Positions 8,484-17,316 of a stretch of 64,000 nt of DNA are shown piece by piece. The stretch's first letter is position 1. Each line of letters begins with the position of its first letter. The notes below the pieces were generated by a model. The model saw only the letters and a list, made by a program, of their open reading frames with translations. It searched no databases and had not been told where the DNA came from. The stretch is from B1Sed10-231 sp046483385. Its GTDB lineage: Bacteria > Planctomycetota > Brocadiia > SM23-32. A program made the translations under genes and the position numbers. Where the stretch lies: assembly GCA_046483385.1 (NCBI GenBank), contig JAWODG010000194.1, positions 5,983-69,982 on the forward strand. The letters are read 5' to 3'.

Positions 8484-11400
8484 ATGGCTATTCAGGTGAA
8501 ATGCCCCCATCCCGACTGCGGCGCTCTCTTCCAGGTGGGCGACGAGATGATGGGCGATACTGTGGAGTGCCCCGGGTGCAACCGGGAGGTGCCGGTTGAG
8601 CCGGCTGAGGAACCCACCGAAGCGGCCGCCGGAGAGGGTGTTCAGCACCACCCCGCCCGCCAGCAGTGCACCAATTGCGGCGCCATACTGGGAGTGCGGG
8701 AAACGTTCTGTCCCCAGTGCGGGGCCGATATCCGCACCGGCGAGGCCGCCCCCGCCCCCGCGGCCCGGCAGGGGCTGAAGCTGCTGCCCATCCTTATCGG
8801 GGGCGGCATCTTTGTCGCGCTGGTCGGGTTGGGCCTGCTGATCTTCTTCGGTGTGCGGATGCTGAGCGCCCGCTCCGAGGAGAGGGAGCAGGCCGTCCGC
8901 CAGGAACAGGCCGAGCAACAGGAGGCCGAGGAAAAGGCGCGCCAGGCTGTCCAGGTGCAGCGCCAGCCCGAGTTCCAGGTGCCCGAGGAAGTCCTCTCCC
9001 GCGTGCAAACCCGGCAGGCCGAGGCCAAAGCCCGGGCGGACGAATACCTTCAGCGCGTGCAGGACGTACTGAGCCGCTTACGCGAGGCGGACGCTGAGGA
9101 GATGGCCGGCCGTTGGGCCGACCTGTACGTCTTCTGTCGGGACGAGGGCATGCACGCCGAGGCGGAGCAAGCCTGGATGCAGGCCGTCGCACTGAGGCCC
9201 GCCGATTCGGAGACAAACCGCAAGCTGGGCCGGACCGAGACGGTCGGCGGCGTGCCTGTGACCCCGGAGCAGAAGGAGTTTATCGAAAGCCTGAACCCCC
9301 GCGTGGAGCTGACCAACGCGAACCCCGCTTACAGTGACCACTTCGTCCGCCTTAACGACGCCCAGGAGGAACCCGTACCCTGGGGGCGAACGGTTACGGC
9401 ACGACCCGAAAGCGGCATGCTCCAATTGGAGGTCTGCCGCAGCTCGAGGCCCGATCGACCGGTTGACACCTTTCGGCTGCCGGTTGCCGCCGGAGTCGAC
9501 TACCGCGTGGAAATATGCGACGTTGCGGCCAGCCCGGGCCTGCCGGCCGAGGCCGTGCAGGGCATCTACCGGGCCGCCGTCGGGGGTGCAAACCCCGAGG
9601 GCGTCACCGTCCAGAGAAACCAGGAGGGCGGCGTCGAGTCCCTGCGAGTGCAGAATATCACACTGGAGGGGATGGACGGCGAACCCCTGGAGGTCTGGCT
9701 GACCCGGCGCCGTGACCAGCTGGGCATAGTCGGACGCATGACCGTGGGCAACCGGTTCAGCGAACGGGGCCAGCACGTCCTGTGCGGAACGTCGCAGTGG
9801 CCGATCAGCATCGGAGTCTCCGGCGGCGGAGAGTCCGTGCGCATCACGGCCGGCGCCTGCGCCAGGGTGCAGGCCGAACTCTCCGACTCCATGTGGGGAA
9901 TGCTCGGGACGGCCGACGGCGACCTGGCCTCCGAGTGGGCCCGCACGCGTCTGGCCGAACGCGTCCACCAGGTGCGCAGAGAGAACGCGGAACTGGAGGC
10001 GAACGCCCGGCTGGAAGGTCCGTGGGACAGCCTCGCCCGGCTGCGGGAGAGTCTGGAGGATTACTACAGCGAGGTCATGGGTGACCGAGAGCGGCAGGAC
10101 GCGGCGGCCGCACTGGGATCACACGTCGACCGCGTGCGAGCATTGAACGCACAGCCGAGGCAGGACCATCTGTGGCTGAACTGGCCGCGTTTCCGCGAGG
10201 CCCTCGCGGGAGTTCTGGACGGCTCGGCGGGCGAGATATTCAGCCGAATTGACGAGACGGGGCGGACCGGCGGCGCTGGAACCCCGGCCCTCTTCGGGGG
10301 AGGACAGGATGAGTATGCCCCCCCCGCCGTGGGCCTGGGCCCCGACGGGCGAGTCTTCGCCCGCATGAAGGCCCTCGCCATGTTGCCGGACTCCCTGGTC
10401 GTTTCGCGCGTGCGAGAGGAATGGGACAACCTGACGGCACAGCAGCGTTCGGCCGCAATGGTCGCCCTCGAACAGGTGGCCGACTCGGAGGCCGCCGCTT
10501 ACCTGGGCGGCGTGACCGAGCGGACCCAGGATACCAGTCTGATGGAGCGCGCTTTCCTTTCCCTCGGCGTTATGGGGACTCCCGAGGCGCTGGTTTACTG
10601 CGATGTGCCCACCATTAACCCTGAGACCCGCACGGCCACCATGGCCGCCCTGGCCGTCGCGGGCGACCCCGGGACACTGGACCGCATTGCCCAGTATGCT
10701 TCCTCCAATGCCCAGCAAGGCCGTCGGCTGGCGGGCCTTATCGCGCAGACCGAAACGCCCGGAGCCCTGTTGGCTCTCACTCGCCTGATCGAGGCCGGAG
10801 CCCAGCTCCCCGCCGGGGCCGTGGCCCAGGCACTGGTGCGGATGCAGGGCCCCGCGGCGATGGTTGCCCTGGGTCAGTTGATGGAACAGTCCGGAACGGT
10901 CTTCCCGGACCTGTTGAGCAGCATCCCGACTGAGGAAGCCGCGCTACTGTTGAACCACGTGCGGGCGGGTCTGGCCCGCGAAGCGGAGGCGGAGGCCGCC
11001 GCGGAACTCCTGGCCCGGGTGGGCTCGGACGCCGCTCTGGCCTTCCTGCAGGAGGCCGCCATCAACGATGATAACACCCCCGCTCTGCGGGCGCTCGTGC
11101 TGCACGGCGCCCCGCAGTCGCTCACTGCCGCGGCCGAAGCACCCGAGGCGGTGACCCTGGCCGTGCTCAAACAGGCCCGGGACGGATGGTACGAGATGCC
11201 CGAGGATGGCGAATGGACCTGGAGCGAATCCGTGGATCCAACGGCCGCGCGGGAGTTCCTGCAAACGGTGCTCACGGAGGGACAGGGGCCGCGGGTGCGC
11301 GTGGCGGCCGCCACCATGCTCCGGGAAATCGGTGAGCCCGTCACCGTCGAGCACCTGGTGGCCCTCGCCCGAGAACCCGACGAGGACGCGGGCGAGGCGG

Positions 11401-13643
11401 AACAGAGCAGTCCGTCTTCCCAGAGTGGCGGCGGACGGCCAGGCCCGCCGCCGGGCGTGCCTGCCGGTGTTCCCCCGGGAGTGACCATCCCCGGCCGCGG
11501 CGGAGGTGGCGGTGGCGGCAGTGCCGATGTGCCCCCGGCGGATTTCGAAGAGCCGGAAGGTCGCCCGCTGCAGGTTCGGGGCCTTAATTTTTCGGCCCCG
11601 GTGCCGTTCTATGCGCTGAAGCTGCTGGAGGAGACCCCCGGCGAGGGCGTTTCCCAAGAACTACGGGCACTGGGCGAGGGCTACAGAAACGGGGCTCTGA
11701 AAGCCGCCGCCTTCAAGGCCCTCACCACGGCCGGCGGAGATGAGGAACTCGAATACCTCCGCGGCAAAGCCATCGAAATGCCCGAGGAGTTCTCCGGCCA
11801 GGCCGAATGGGTAAACGTCCTGGAGATGCGGGTGGCCGCTATGGCCGCTCTGGGTGAAGCGGGGGATGCCGCCTTCCTGCCTCGCCTCCTGGACGTGCTT
11901 CAAGAAGCCCCCCCCGCCGAGGAGTCTATCGGCCAAACAGTCCAGAATTACGGCGTTCTGAGCGATTGGTGGGGGTTGAAGCTGACCGACTGGGCCAACA
12001 GGTGCCTTGCCGATGTCTGCCGGCAGCAAGGCCCCGCCGCCCTGACCGGCAACAGCGACCTGGAGGAACAACTTGTTCGGAGCGTCGAGGAAGTCATCCG
12101 GAACCCCGGTTCGGCCGGGTCGGCGCTCAATGACCTGCCGAAGACGGTCAGAGCGAACGCCATCCGGGCGTACGGCCGTATCGCGAGCCCGAGCGTCTAT
12201 TCCCATCAGCGTGTCGTGAACCGCCTGGTGCAAAGCCTGGGCGGGCTGCAGGAATCTCAGCAGCCCCGCTCCCGCAGTGGCGCTCCCCGGCGCGGACGGG
12301 CGCAACAACCGGATGAGCTAAGCCTCGCCCTCGTGGACGCGCTCGCACACATGGCCACACGCGCCGGTGGCAGCCAGATGCAGGCCACCCTGAGCCGCCT
12401 GATCGCCGAGCCGGGCCTGCGGGAGGCGTGGAACGACCTGATGGTCGAGATGGCGGCACACCCCCCGCCCGGCTACATGCGGCTGGTGGACAGCATGCTG
12501 GCCTCGCTCAGCCAACAGACTATGGCGCGCATAGTGCGCAGGGCCCGAGACGCGGAAGAGGCCGAAAGTCCGGAGTTCGCCCGCGCGGTTGCCGTCGCCC
12601 TGCAAGGCCCGCTCCCCGAGGTGGAGGAAGCTCCGGTGGTAGCCGAGGCGGAGGAACAGAGGCGGGTTGGACGCGGCGGCAGACCCCTGCCGCCTCCACC
12701 CGGCCAGCAGGACGTCCCCCAGCAGGACGGCCCCCCGGAATGGATAACTGAGGAGGTACTGATGGGACAGGACGCCCCGCCCCCCGAGGTTATGAGTCGG
12801 AGCAGGGGAACCAGCCGCATCAACCTGAGAGGCAGCGGACCAGGTAGAGCTCCCGTTCGCAGGGGCCGTCGTGGCGAGCCCGGAGAGGGCGACTATGCCC
12901 GGCACGGCGCACGACGGCGGGTAAACTGGTCTTACTCGCTGGAGGACCTGCTGGCACGGCTCAACGAACTGCGGACCAAGCAACGTCTGGTGGAGTTGCT
13001 GCTGGATACCAGCGGTGAGGCACTCGGGCAGACGCTACGCCGGGCGGGCTGGCTGAAAGGTTCGGTCTTCGGACCAGAGGCGGCTCTGCGTTACCTTGAA
13101 CGCCAGCCCGATGCGCGCAGCGAGGTCATCGCCCAGCTTGGCAACATGCTTTTGGTCGGCCTGGTGCGCACCGATGACGATTCGGCGGGGCCTGGATTTT
13201 CATCCGGAGAAAACGGGGATATCGATGCGGAGACCCGGCGGGCCGCCGTTCTGGCTCTGCGCCACATCGGCGGGGATGCGGCCGCCGAGGCGCTCTATAT
13301 TGGTCTGGTCGGTCCGCAGCGCACCGGGCGGACCGTGCCCGGTGCCGGTCGGTCCTCGCCCGTCGCCGTGCCCATAGCAAGGGCACTGGGCAGCATGGGC
13401 GAAACGGCCCGGTTGCGCACGGCGCTCAACGCACGCGGCCACCTGTTTTTCAACGCGAACCCCACGGGCGTGCAGAGGGCCGCTCTCTCCGGAATGGCTT
13501 ACCTGCCGTCCGAGCAGAACCCACTCCAGCTTCTCGGCGGTCTGCTGCGTCAGGCCTCCGTCGAACAGCTCAGGAATGCCATCGCTGATGCGATCTCTAC
13601 CGTGGTGCGACGAAAGGAACCCTCCGGAGGCGAAACGGCATGA
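8484..13643 (+). CDS. Giant zinc-ribbon, membrane-anchored HEAT-repeat protein
   Basis: About 1719 residues. The ATG at 8484 is chosen because GAGGAG precedes it. N-terminus: two zinc ribbons, Cys7/Cys12/Cys29/Cys32 and Cys62/Cys65/Cys76/Cys79. One transmembrane helix follows (about 98-124, LLPILIGGGIFVALVGLGLL), then a charged Glu/Gln-rich coiled coil. After a region of unclear fold, the bulk (about 640-1710) is made of HEAT-like helical repeats (GTPEALVYCDVP, AAMVALGQLMEQ, DAAFLPRLLDVL, DAAAEALYIGL). These are broken by low-complexity linkers rich in Pro, Gly and Gln near 980-1025, 1275-1290 and 1390-1500. The layout suggests a membrane-tethered scaffold. Similar zinc-ribbon/HEAT proteins are frequent in Planctomycetes-like genomes, with no known role. 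Its stop overlaps the yqeY start (ATGA), so the two are coupled. Confidence 0.75.
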   Translation: MAIQVKCPHPDCGALFQVGDEMMGDTVECPGCNREVPVEPAEEPTEAAAGEGVQHHPARQQCTNCGAILGVRETFCPQCGADIRTGEAAPAPAARQGLKLLPILIGGGIFVALVGLGLLIFFGVRMLSARSEEREQAVRQEQAEQQEAEEKARQAVQVQRQPEFQVPEEVLSRVQTRQAEAKARADEYLQRVQDVLSRLREADAEEMAGRWADLYVFCRDEGMHAEAEQAWMQAVALRPADSETNRKLGRTETVGGVPVTPEQKEFIESLNPRVELTNANPAYSDHFVRLNDAQEEPVPWGRTVTARPESGMLQLEVCRSSRPDRPVDTFRLPVAAGVDYRVEICDVAASPGLPAEAVQGIYRAAVGGANPEGVTVQRNQEGGVESLRVQNITLEGMDGEPLEVWLTRRRDQLGIVGRMTVGNRFSERGQHVLCGTSQWPISIGVSGGGESVRITAGACARVQAELSDSMWGMLGTADGDLASEWARTRLAERVHQVRRENAELEANARLEGPWDSLARLRESLEDYYSEVMGDRERQDAAAALGSHVDRVRALNAQPRQDHLWLNWPRFREALAGVLDGSAGEIFSRIDETGRTGGAGTPALFGGGQDEYAPPAVGLGPDGRVFARMKALAMLPDSLVVSRVREEWDNLTAQQRSAAMVALEQVADSEAAAYLGGVTERTQDTSLMERAFLSLGVMGTPEALVYCDVPTINPETRTATMAALAVAGDPGTLDRIAQYASSNAQQGRRLAGLIAQTETPGALLALTRLIEAGAQLPAGAVAQALVRMQGPAAMVALGQLMEQSGTVFPDLLSSIPTEEAALLLNHVRAGLAREAEAEAAAELLARVGSDAALAFLQEAAINDDNTPALRALVLHGAPQSLTAAAEAPEAVTLAVLKQARDGWYEMPEDGEWTWSESVDPTAAREFLQTVLTEGQGPRVRVAAATMLREIGEPVTVEHLVALAREPDEDAGEAEQSSPSSQSGGGRPGPPPGVPAGVPPGVTIPGRGGGGGGGSADVPPADFEEPEGRPLQVRGLNFSAPVPFYALKLLEETPGEGVSQELRALGEGYRNGALKAAAFKALTTAGGDEELEYLRGKAIEMPEEFSGQAEWVNVLEMRVAAMAALGEAGDAAFLPRLLDVLQEAPPAEESIGQTVQNYGVLSDWWGLKLTDWANRCLADVCRQQGPAALTGNSDLEEQLVRSVEEVIRNPGSAGSALNDLPKTVRANAIRAYGRIASPSVYSHQRVVNRLVQSLGGLQESQQPRSRSGAPRRGRAQQPDELSLALVDALAHMATRAGGSQMQATLSRLIAEPGLREAWNDLMVEMAAHPPPGYMRLVDSMLASLSQQTMARIVRRARDAEEAESPEFARAVAVALQGPLPEVEEAPVVAEAEEQRRVGRGGRPLPPPPGQQDVPQQDGPPEWITEEVLMGQDAPPPEVMSRSRGTSRINLRGSGPGRAPVRRGRRGEPGEGDYARHGARRRVNWSYSLEDLLARLNELRTKQRLVELLLDTSGEALGQTLRRAGWLKGSVFGPEAALRYLERQPDARSEVIAQLGNMLLVGLVRTDDDSAGPGFSSGENGDIDAETRRAAVLALRHIGGDAAAEALYIGLVGPQRTGRTVPGAGRSSPVAVPIARALGSMGETARLRTALNARGHLFFNANPTGVQRAALSGMAYLPSEQNPLQLLGGLLRQASVEQLRNAIADAISTVVRRKEPSGGETA

Positions 13644-14077
13644 GCGTAAGCGAAGAGGTGGCCGACCAGATGCGCCAGGCCATGAAGGCGGGCGAGAAGG
13701 AGCGTCTGCGCGTGCTGCGCATGCTGCGAAGCGAATTCCAGGTGGCCGAAACCAGCGGCCGGGACTTCGATGAACTCGATGTGGTCAAATCCTACGCCAA
13801 GAAACTGCGCGAAAGCGCCGAAGAGTTCGATGAACTCGGGCGCGAGGACAGGGCCGCCGCCGCCCGCCGGGACCTGGCCATAGTGGAAGAGTTCCTGCCC
13901 CCGCAGATGAGCGAGGAGGAGATCGAGGAACTCATTGCCGACATCATCGAGGAGAACGAATACGGTCCGCGGGACATCGGCAAGGTGATGAAAACCGTGA
14001 TGGGGGAACACGGCGACGTTGTCGACGGGCGGATGGCACAACAGGTCGCCCGCCGACTCCTTGAGCAGCGCGACTGA
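13640..14077 (+). CDS. yqeY: GatB/YqeY family protein
   Basis: A 145-residue helical protein of the YqeY family, which resembles the tail of GatB, the tRNA-dependent amidotransferase subunit. The family landmarks are the opening amphipathic helix with MKAGEKERLRVLRMLRSE, the central AAAARRDLAIVEEFLPPQMSEEEIEEL and the final IGKVMKTVMGEHGDVVDGRMAQQVARRLL. Tail domains of this kind bind tRNA; the role of free-standing YqeY is not settled. The start overlaps the preceding stop by four bases (ATGA), so translation is coupled to the HEAT protein. Confidence 0.93.
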   Translation: MSVSEEVADQMRQAMKAGEKERLRVLRMLRSEFQVAETSGRDFDELDVVKSYAKKLRESAEEFDELGREDRAAAARRDLAIVEEFLPPQMSEEEIEELIADIIEENEYGPRDIGKVMKTVMGEHGDVVDGRMAQQVARRLLEQRD

Positions 14078-14203
14078 GCGCGGCCCGTGGCGCTTTCCTT
14101 TCCGCCCTCTTTCCCATACAATAACTCTTTACCGGGTTCGCCCGCGGCCCCTCCTCCGTTTGTCGTGCTCGCCACCTACCTTCTGCTATTCTGACCCGCT
14201 GCC

Positions 14204-14755
14204 GTGGAAGAAGAGGAATTCCGCAGCCTTGTCGAAGAGAACTACGACCGCCTTTTCCGCGCGGCGCGGTTCATGTGCAACGATGATCAAGCCGCCGAGG
14301 ACCTGGTGCAGGACACCTTTTTGGCCGCGGCGGACGCACGCGCCCGCTTCGAAGGCCGTTCCTCCGACTACACGTGGCTCTACGGCATACTGCTGAACAA
14401 GTTCCGCCGCTGGGTCCGTCGCCAGAAGCGTTCCTTCCTCTCACTCCAACTCCTGGGCGGCACGGACGAGGACTCGTCCGGCACGCCGCCGGTGGAGACC
14501 GACCGGCCCGGCCCCGTGCAAAAGCTGCTGCGCCAGGAGGACATCGAACAGGTTCGCGAAGCCATCGACGACCTGTCGGCCGACCACCGGGCCGTCGTCA
14601 CCCTTCGTTACATTGAGGACATGTCGTACGAGGAGATTGCCGAGGCCGTGGACTGCCCCCTGGGAACCGTCAAGTCCCGCATGCACTACGCGTTGCAGCA
14701 CATCGCCGACTACCTTGAGGAAATGGAGCCGGGGAGTGAGGGGACAAACTTTTGA
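14204..14755 (+). CDS. ECF-type RNA polymerase sigma factor
   Basis: A 183-residue sigma-70 family protein of group 4. Region 2 covers about residues 3-75, with DDQAAEDLVQDTFLAAADAR for core and -10 binding. Region 4 covers about 125-178, with LSADHRAVVTLRYIEDMSYEEIA and GTVKSRMHYAL, a helix-turn-helix for -35 recognition. There is no region 1.1 or 3. A zinc-type anti-sigma factor and a secreted HtrA-like protein follow, so it probably answers an envelope signal. The GTG start has no Shine-Dalgarno sequence, but a TATTCT lies 11 bases upstream, so a leaderless message is possible. Confidence 0.93.
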   Translation: MEEEEFRSLVEENYDRLFRAARFMCNDDQAAEDLVQDTFLAAADARARFEGRSSDYTWLYGILLNKFRRWVRRQKRSFLSLQLLGGTDEDSSGTPPVETDRPGPVQKLLRQEDIEQVREAIDDLSADHRAVVTLRYIEDMSYEEIAEAVDCPLGTVKSRMHYALQHIADYLEEMEPGSEGTNF

Positions 14756-14799
14756 ACCTGAGCCGGGCGCGTGGCACTAAGTCATCGGAGGCCACGCAA

Positions 14800-15390
14800 A
14801 TGAGTTGCACAAGAGTCCGCATCATGCTGCTTGAAGCCGCCGAGGGCGAACTGCCCGAGGCTCAGCGGGCCGTTCTGGACCGGCATCTGGAGGAGTGCTC
14901 CGACTGCCGGACCGAACTGGAGCGGCTGCGGAAAGCTTCCGGCAGCCTGCGGAAAGCGGTAAGGCAAATAGATCCTCCCACAGCCTATTTGACGCCGCGC
15001 CGACGGGACCGTCTCTTCGAGGCTTATCGCCGAAAGACGAAGCCCGTCAGGTTGATAACGTTCAGGCGTGTGGTGGCGGCGGCAGCAGTCGCCGCCATCA
15101 TCGCCTGTTCGCCTTTCATATTGAGCGACCTCCAGGGTCTTTTGGCTCCGCCGGCACGGCCCCTCCCGGTGGCCGATTCGGGCGCCCCCGCCGACTATGC
15201 CGTCCTGACCTCGACGGGCGCAGAAGGTCCCGTCAGGCCCGTCCGTTTGCTGCCGGCCGGCATGCCGCGCCCCGCGCATGGCGGGCCGCGCGCCGTCCGC
15301 GGAGAACTGGTGTGCACGGACGCTGAGGGCCTTAGCGTTCCCGCGCGGCACGCGCTGTACGACCCCGAGGAGTCCTCGCGCTGGTGGTAA
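14800..15390 (+). CDS. Membrane-anchored zinc-type anti-sigma factor
   Basis: About 196 residues. The N-terminal ZAS domain has the H(x3)C(x2)C signature in RHLEECSDCRTEL, preceded by Cys3 near the start (MSCTRVRIMLLEAAEGELP). One transmembrane helix follows (about 90-110, VVAAAAVAAIIACSPFILS), then a 90-residue extracytoplasmic tail that would sense the signal. The ATG at 14800 is preferred over a TTG at 14752 because GGAGG sits eight bases before it. It begins 45 bases after the sigma gene and should hold that sigma factor at the membrane. Release in known systems is by regulated proteolysis or zinc-site change; which applies here cannot be read from the sequence. Confidence 0.88.
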   Translation: MSCTRVRIMLLEAAEGELPEAQRAVLDRHLEECSDCRTELERLRKASGSLRKAVRQIDPPTAYLTPRRRDRLFEAYRRKTKPVRLITFRRVVAAAAVAAIIACSPFILSDLQGLLAPPARPLPVADSGAPADYAVLTSTGAEGPVRPVRLLPAGMPRPAHGGPRAVRGELVCTDAEGLSVPARHALYDPEESSRWW

Positions 15391-15392
15391 CC

Positions 15393-16562
15393 ATGCCGCG
15401 TCCCCGTCCCATACGCTTGCTTCTCGCCCCCGTGCTTCCCTTGCTGCTGCTCGCCCTGGGTGCTGCAGATACTCCACCTTGCGATCTCCGGCCGGCCGCC
15501 CGCCAGGCCCGGCAGTCGCTGGTTGAGGTCACCGCTCGCCTGTCGGTGGACGGGTTGGCGGTGGATCTGCCGGAGGAGCGTGCGGTCTGCCGCAACACGG
15601 GGTTTTTCATCGGCCGTCAGGGGCGCGTTCTCACCAGCGTGCTCGGCATCGCCGGCGGCAGTTCCGTGACAGTGCGAACCGCCGACGGACGGCGGGCGAC
15701 CGGTCGCGTCATCGCACTTGATCAGGCGTCCGGTGTTGCCCTGCTGGAGACTGACATGGAGGATAGTGTTCCGCTCACTTTGCGCGAAGGGCCGGTGGAG
15801 GCCGGGATAGTGCTGGCTCTCGCCGGCTGCTCGGGCGACGATGCCTCGGGCCCGGTGCTGAGGGCGGGACTCGTCTCGGCGGCGGACGCCGTCGCGCGAG
15901 TGAACGGTATCCGATGGAACCAGCTTCTTGCCGTTTCCGTCCCCGCCCCCGCCGGCTCAGCCGCCGGCCCCCTCTTGGACGCGGAAGGCCGACTGGCCGG
16001 CGTCATACTCGCCACCCGTTCGGACGGAGCGGACCGCGTCACCTATGCCCTGCCGCCGGAGGAACTGGCTCGCCTGCTGGCCCGGCTCGAAGAGGGGCAG
16101 TCCCGCCGGCTCGGCTGGCTCGGCGTTTCCGTCGTAAGCGAAGAAGGTGAACTGGAAGGCGCGCGCGTCGCCGACGTCCTCGAGAACTCACCCGCCCACC
16201 GCGCGGGTATCCTGCCGGGCGACGTCCTGCTGCAGATTGGCGATGCGCCGTTGAGCGGACCGCAGGCGCTGGCGCGGGTTGTGGCTGAACGGGGGCCACG
16301 CCAGGGCGTACCCTTCCGGGTGTTGCGCGGGGAGGAACTCAGGACCGGCACAGTGGACATTGAGGCCAGACCGTTACTCATATGCCGAGGGGCCCAGAGG
16401 CCGGGAGAGGACAGGGTTCGGCTGCACGGAGGACAGCCCGTCCAACCCGGGGAGGCCGCCTACCGGCGCCTGCGCAGTTTGACGGAGGAAAACCGCCGGC
16501 TCAGGCAGCGCGTCCGGGAGTTGGAAGAACGGCTTCAGACCACGGGACAGGCCACTCAGTGA
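15393..16562 (+). CDS. Secreted HtrA/DegP-like protein lacking the catalytic triad, with PDZ domain
   Basis: About 389 residues: signal peptide (1-25, PIRLLLAPVLPLLLLALGA), a chymotrypsin-like domain (30-225), a PDZ domain (about 230-330, GWLGVSVVSEEGELEGARV, PAHRAGILPGDVLLQIGD) and a C-terminal leucine-rich coiled coil (LTEENRRLRQRVRELEERLQ). The HtrA frame is clear, but each active residue is replaced. The histidine site (normally TNNHVV) reads TSVLGI with Leu84, the aspartate site (DLAVL) reads GVALL with Gly114, and the serine site (GNSGGPL) reads GSAAGPL with Ala190. It should be a binding or sensor protein, not a protease. It follows the anti-sigma gene by two bases. A GTG at 15384 is an alternative start. 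Confidence 0.82.
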   Translation: MPRPRPIRLLLAPVLPLLLLALGAADTPPCDLRPAARQARQSLVEVTARLSVDGLAVDLPEERAVCRNTGFFIGRQGRVLTSVLGIAGGSSVTVRTADGRRATGRVIALDQASGVALLETDMEDSVPLTLREGPVEAGIVLALAGCSGDDASGPVLRAGLVSAADAVARVNGIRWNQLLAVSVPAPAGSAAGPLLDAEGRLAGVILATRSDGADRVTYALPPEELARLLARLEEGQSRRLGWLGVSVVSEEGELEGARVADVLENSPAHRAGILPGDVLLQIGDAPLSGPQALARVVAERGPRQGVPFRVLRGEELRTGTVDIEARPLLICRGAQRPGEDRVRLHGGQPVQPGEAAYRRLRSLTEENRRLRQRVRELEERLQTTGQATQ

Positions 16563-16765
16563 ATGCCCCCCGGACCCGCATCATGCCCCATCCCCCGTCT
16601 CCTTTGCCTGTCTGACCCGGCTGTGCAGAGGCATCTCCACCGGTATGGCGAAGGGCATCCTGCTTGTGACCCCCCGCGAAGGCCGACCACGAGCCCCGGG
16701 GTCGGGTGATTGGACTGTTGCGGACCGTCTCGCCGCCGGGGCGAATCACGCCGTGACGCCATCAC
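16563..16765. other. Short intergenic region between convergent genes
   Basis: No gene, repeat or hairpin terminator that I can support. Confidence 0.4.
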
Positions 16766-17308
16766 TCACGTGTTGGTCTCGATCAGGTTGCGGCTGGCGG
16801 GGTCCAGCTCCCGGATGTCGGGGATGAGATAGCCGTTGCCGCCGGCATCGCGGATGTACACGCGCCCGCCCCGCATGCGGTGCACGTCCCGCCGCCGTTT
16901 CAACTCCAGCCGGCGCGGGCCCCGGTCGGTCTCCACGTCCCAGACCGGGATGTGGAACTCCCGCGAGATGTCGTTCACCCGCGTGATGATGGGGATGAAG
17001 TGCTGCTCCTTCAGCTCCGCTTCCACGGCCTTCATGGACGCGTCGTCCAGTTCACGCATGTCCTCCAGGATGCCCAGTTCCTGCCCTTCGCCATCCTTCA
17101 GCAGCAGGTAGCGGCCGAACTCCGTGATGGGGAAGCATGGCTCGATGGTAACACCCTCCAGCTCGCCCAGCTCGGCGGACTTCACGCGCAACCCCTCTCC
17201 GGCGGTGCGCTCCACCCGCAGTCCCTCCGTGTCCAGCATGGCCAGGGTCTCCATCAGGTCGAACGTCCCCTTTTGGGGCGCTCCGTTGTCTTGTTTCTCT
17301 TCGGTCAT
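16766..17308 (-). CDS. DUF1854 family protein, partner of the adjacent ABC exporter
   Basis: A 180-residue cytoplasmic protein without membrane segments. The family signature is visible in ITEFGRYLLLKDGEGQELGILEDMRELDDASMKAVEAELK and in the C-terminal GGRVYIRDAGGNGYLIPDIRELDPASR. DUF1854 genes are repeatedly found beside ABC transporters and, in some genomes, cyanophycin genes; no cyanophycin gene is in this window. It starts eight bases after the ABC gene, and the ribosome site (AGGAGA) overlaps the ABC stop codon TAG. The two are therefore one operon. A regulatory or accessory role for the exporter is inferred from this linkage only. Confidence 0.83.
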   Translation of the reverse strand: MTEEKQDNGAPQKGTFDLMETLAMLDTEGLRVERTAGEGLRVKSAELGELEGVTIEPCFPITEFGRYLLLKDGEGQELGILEDMRELDDASMKAVEAELKEQHFIPIITRVNDISREFHIPVWDVETDRGPRRLELKRRRDVHRMRGGRVYIRDAGGNGYLIPDIRELDPASRNLIETNT

Positions 17309-17316
17309 GGTATCTC

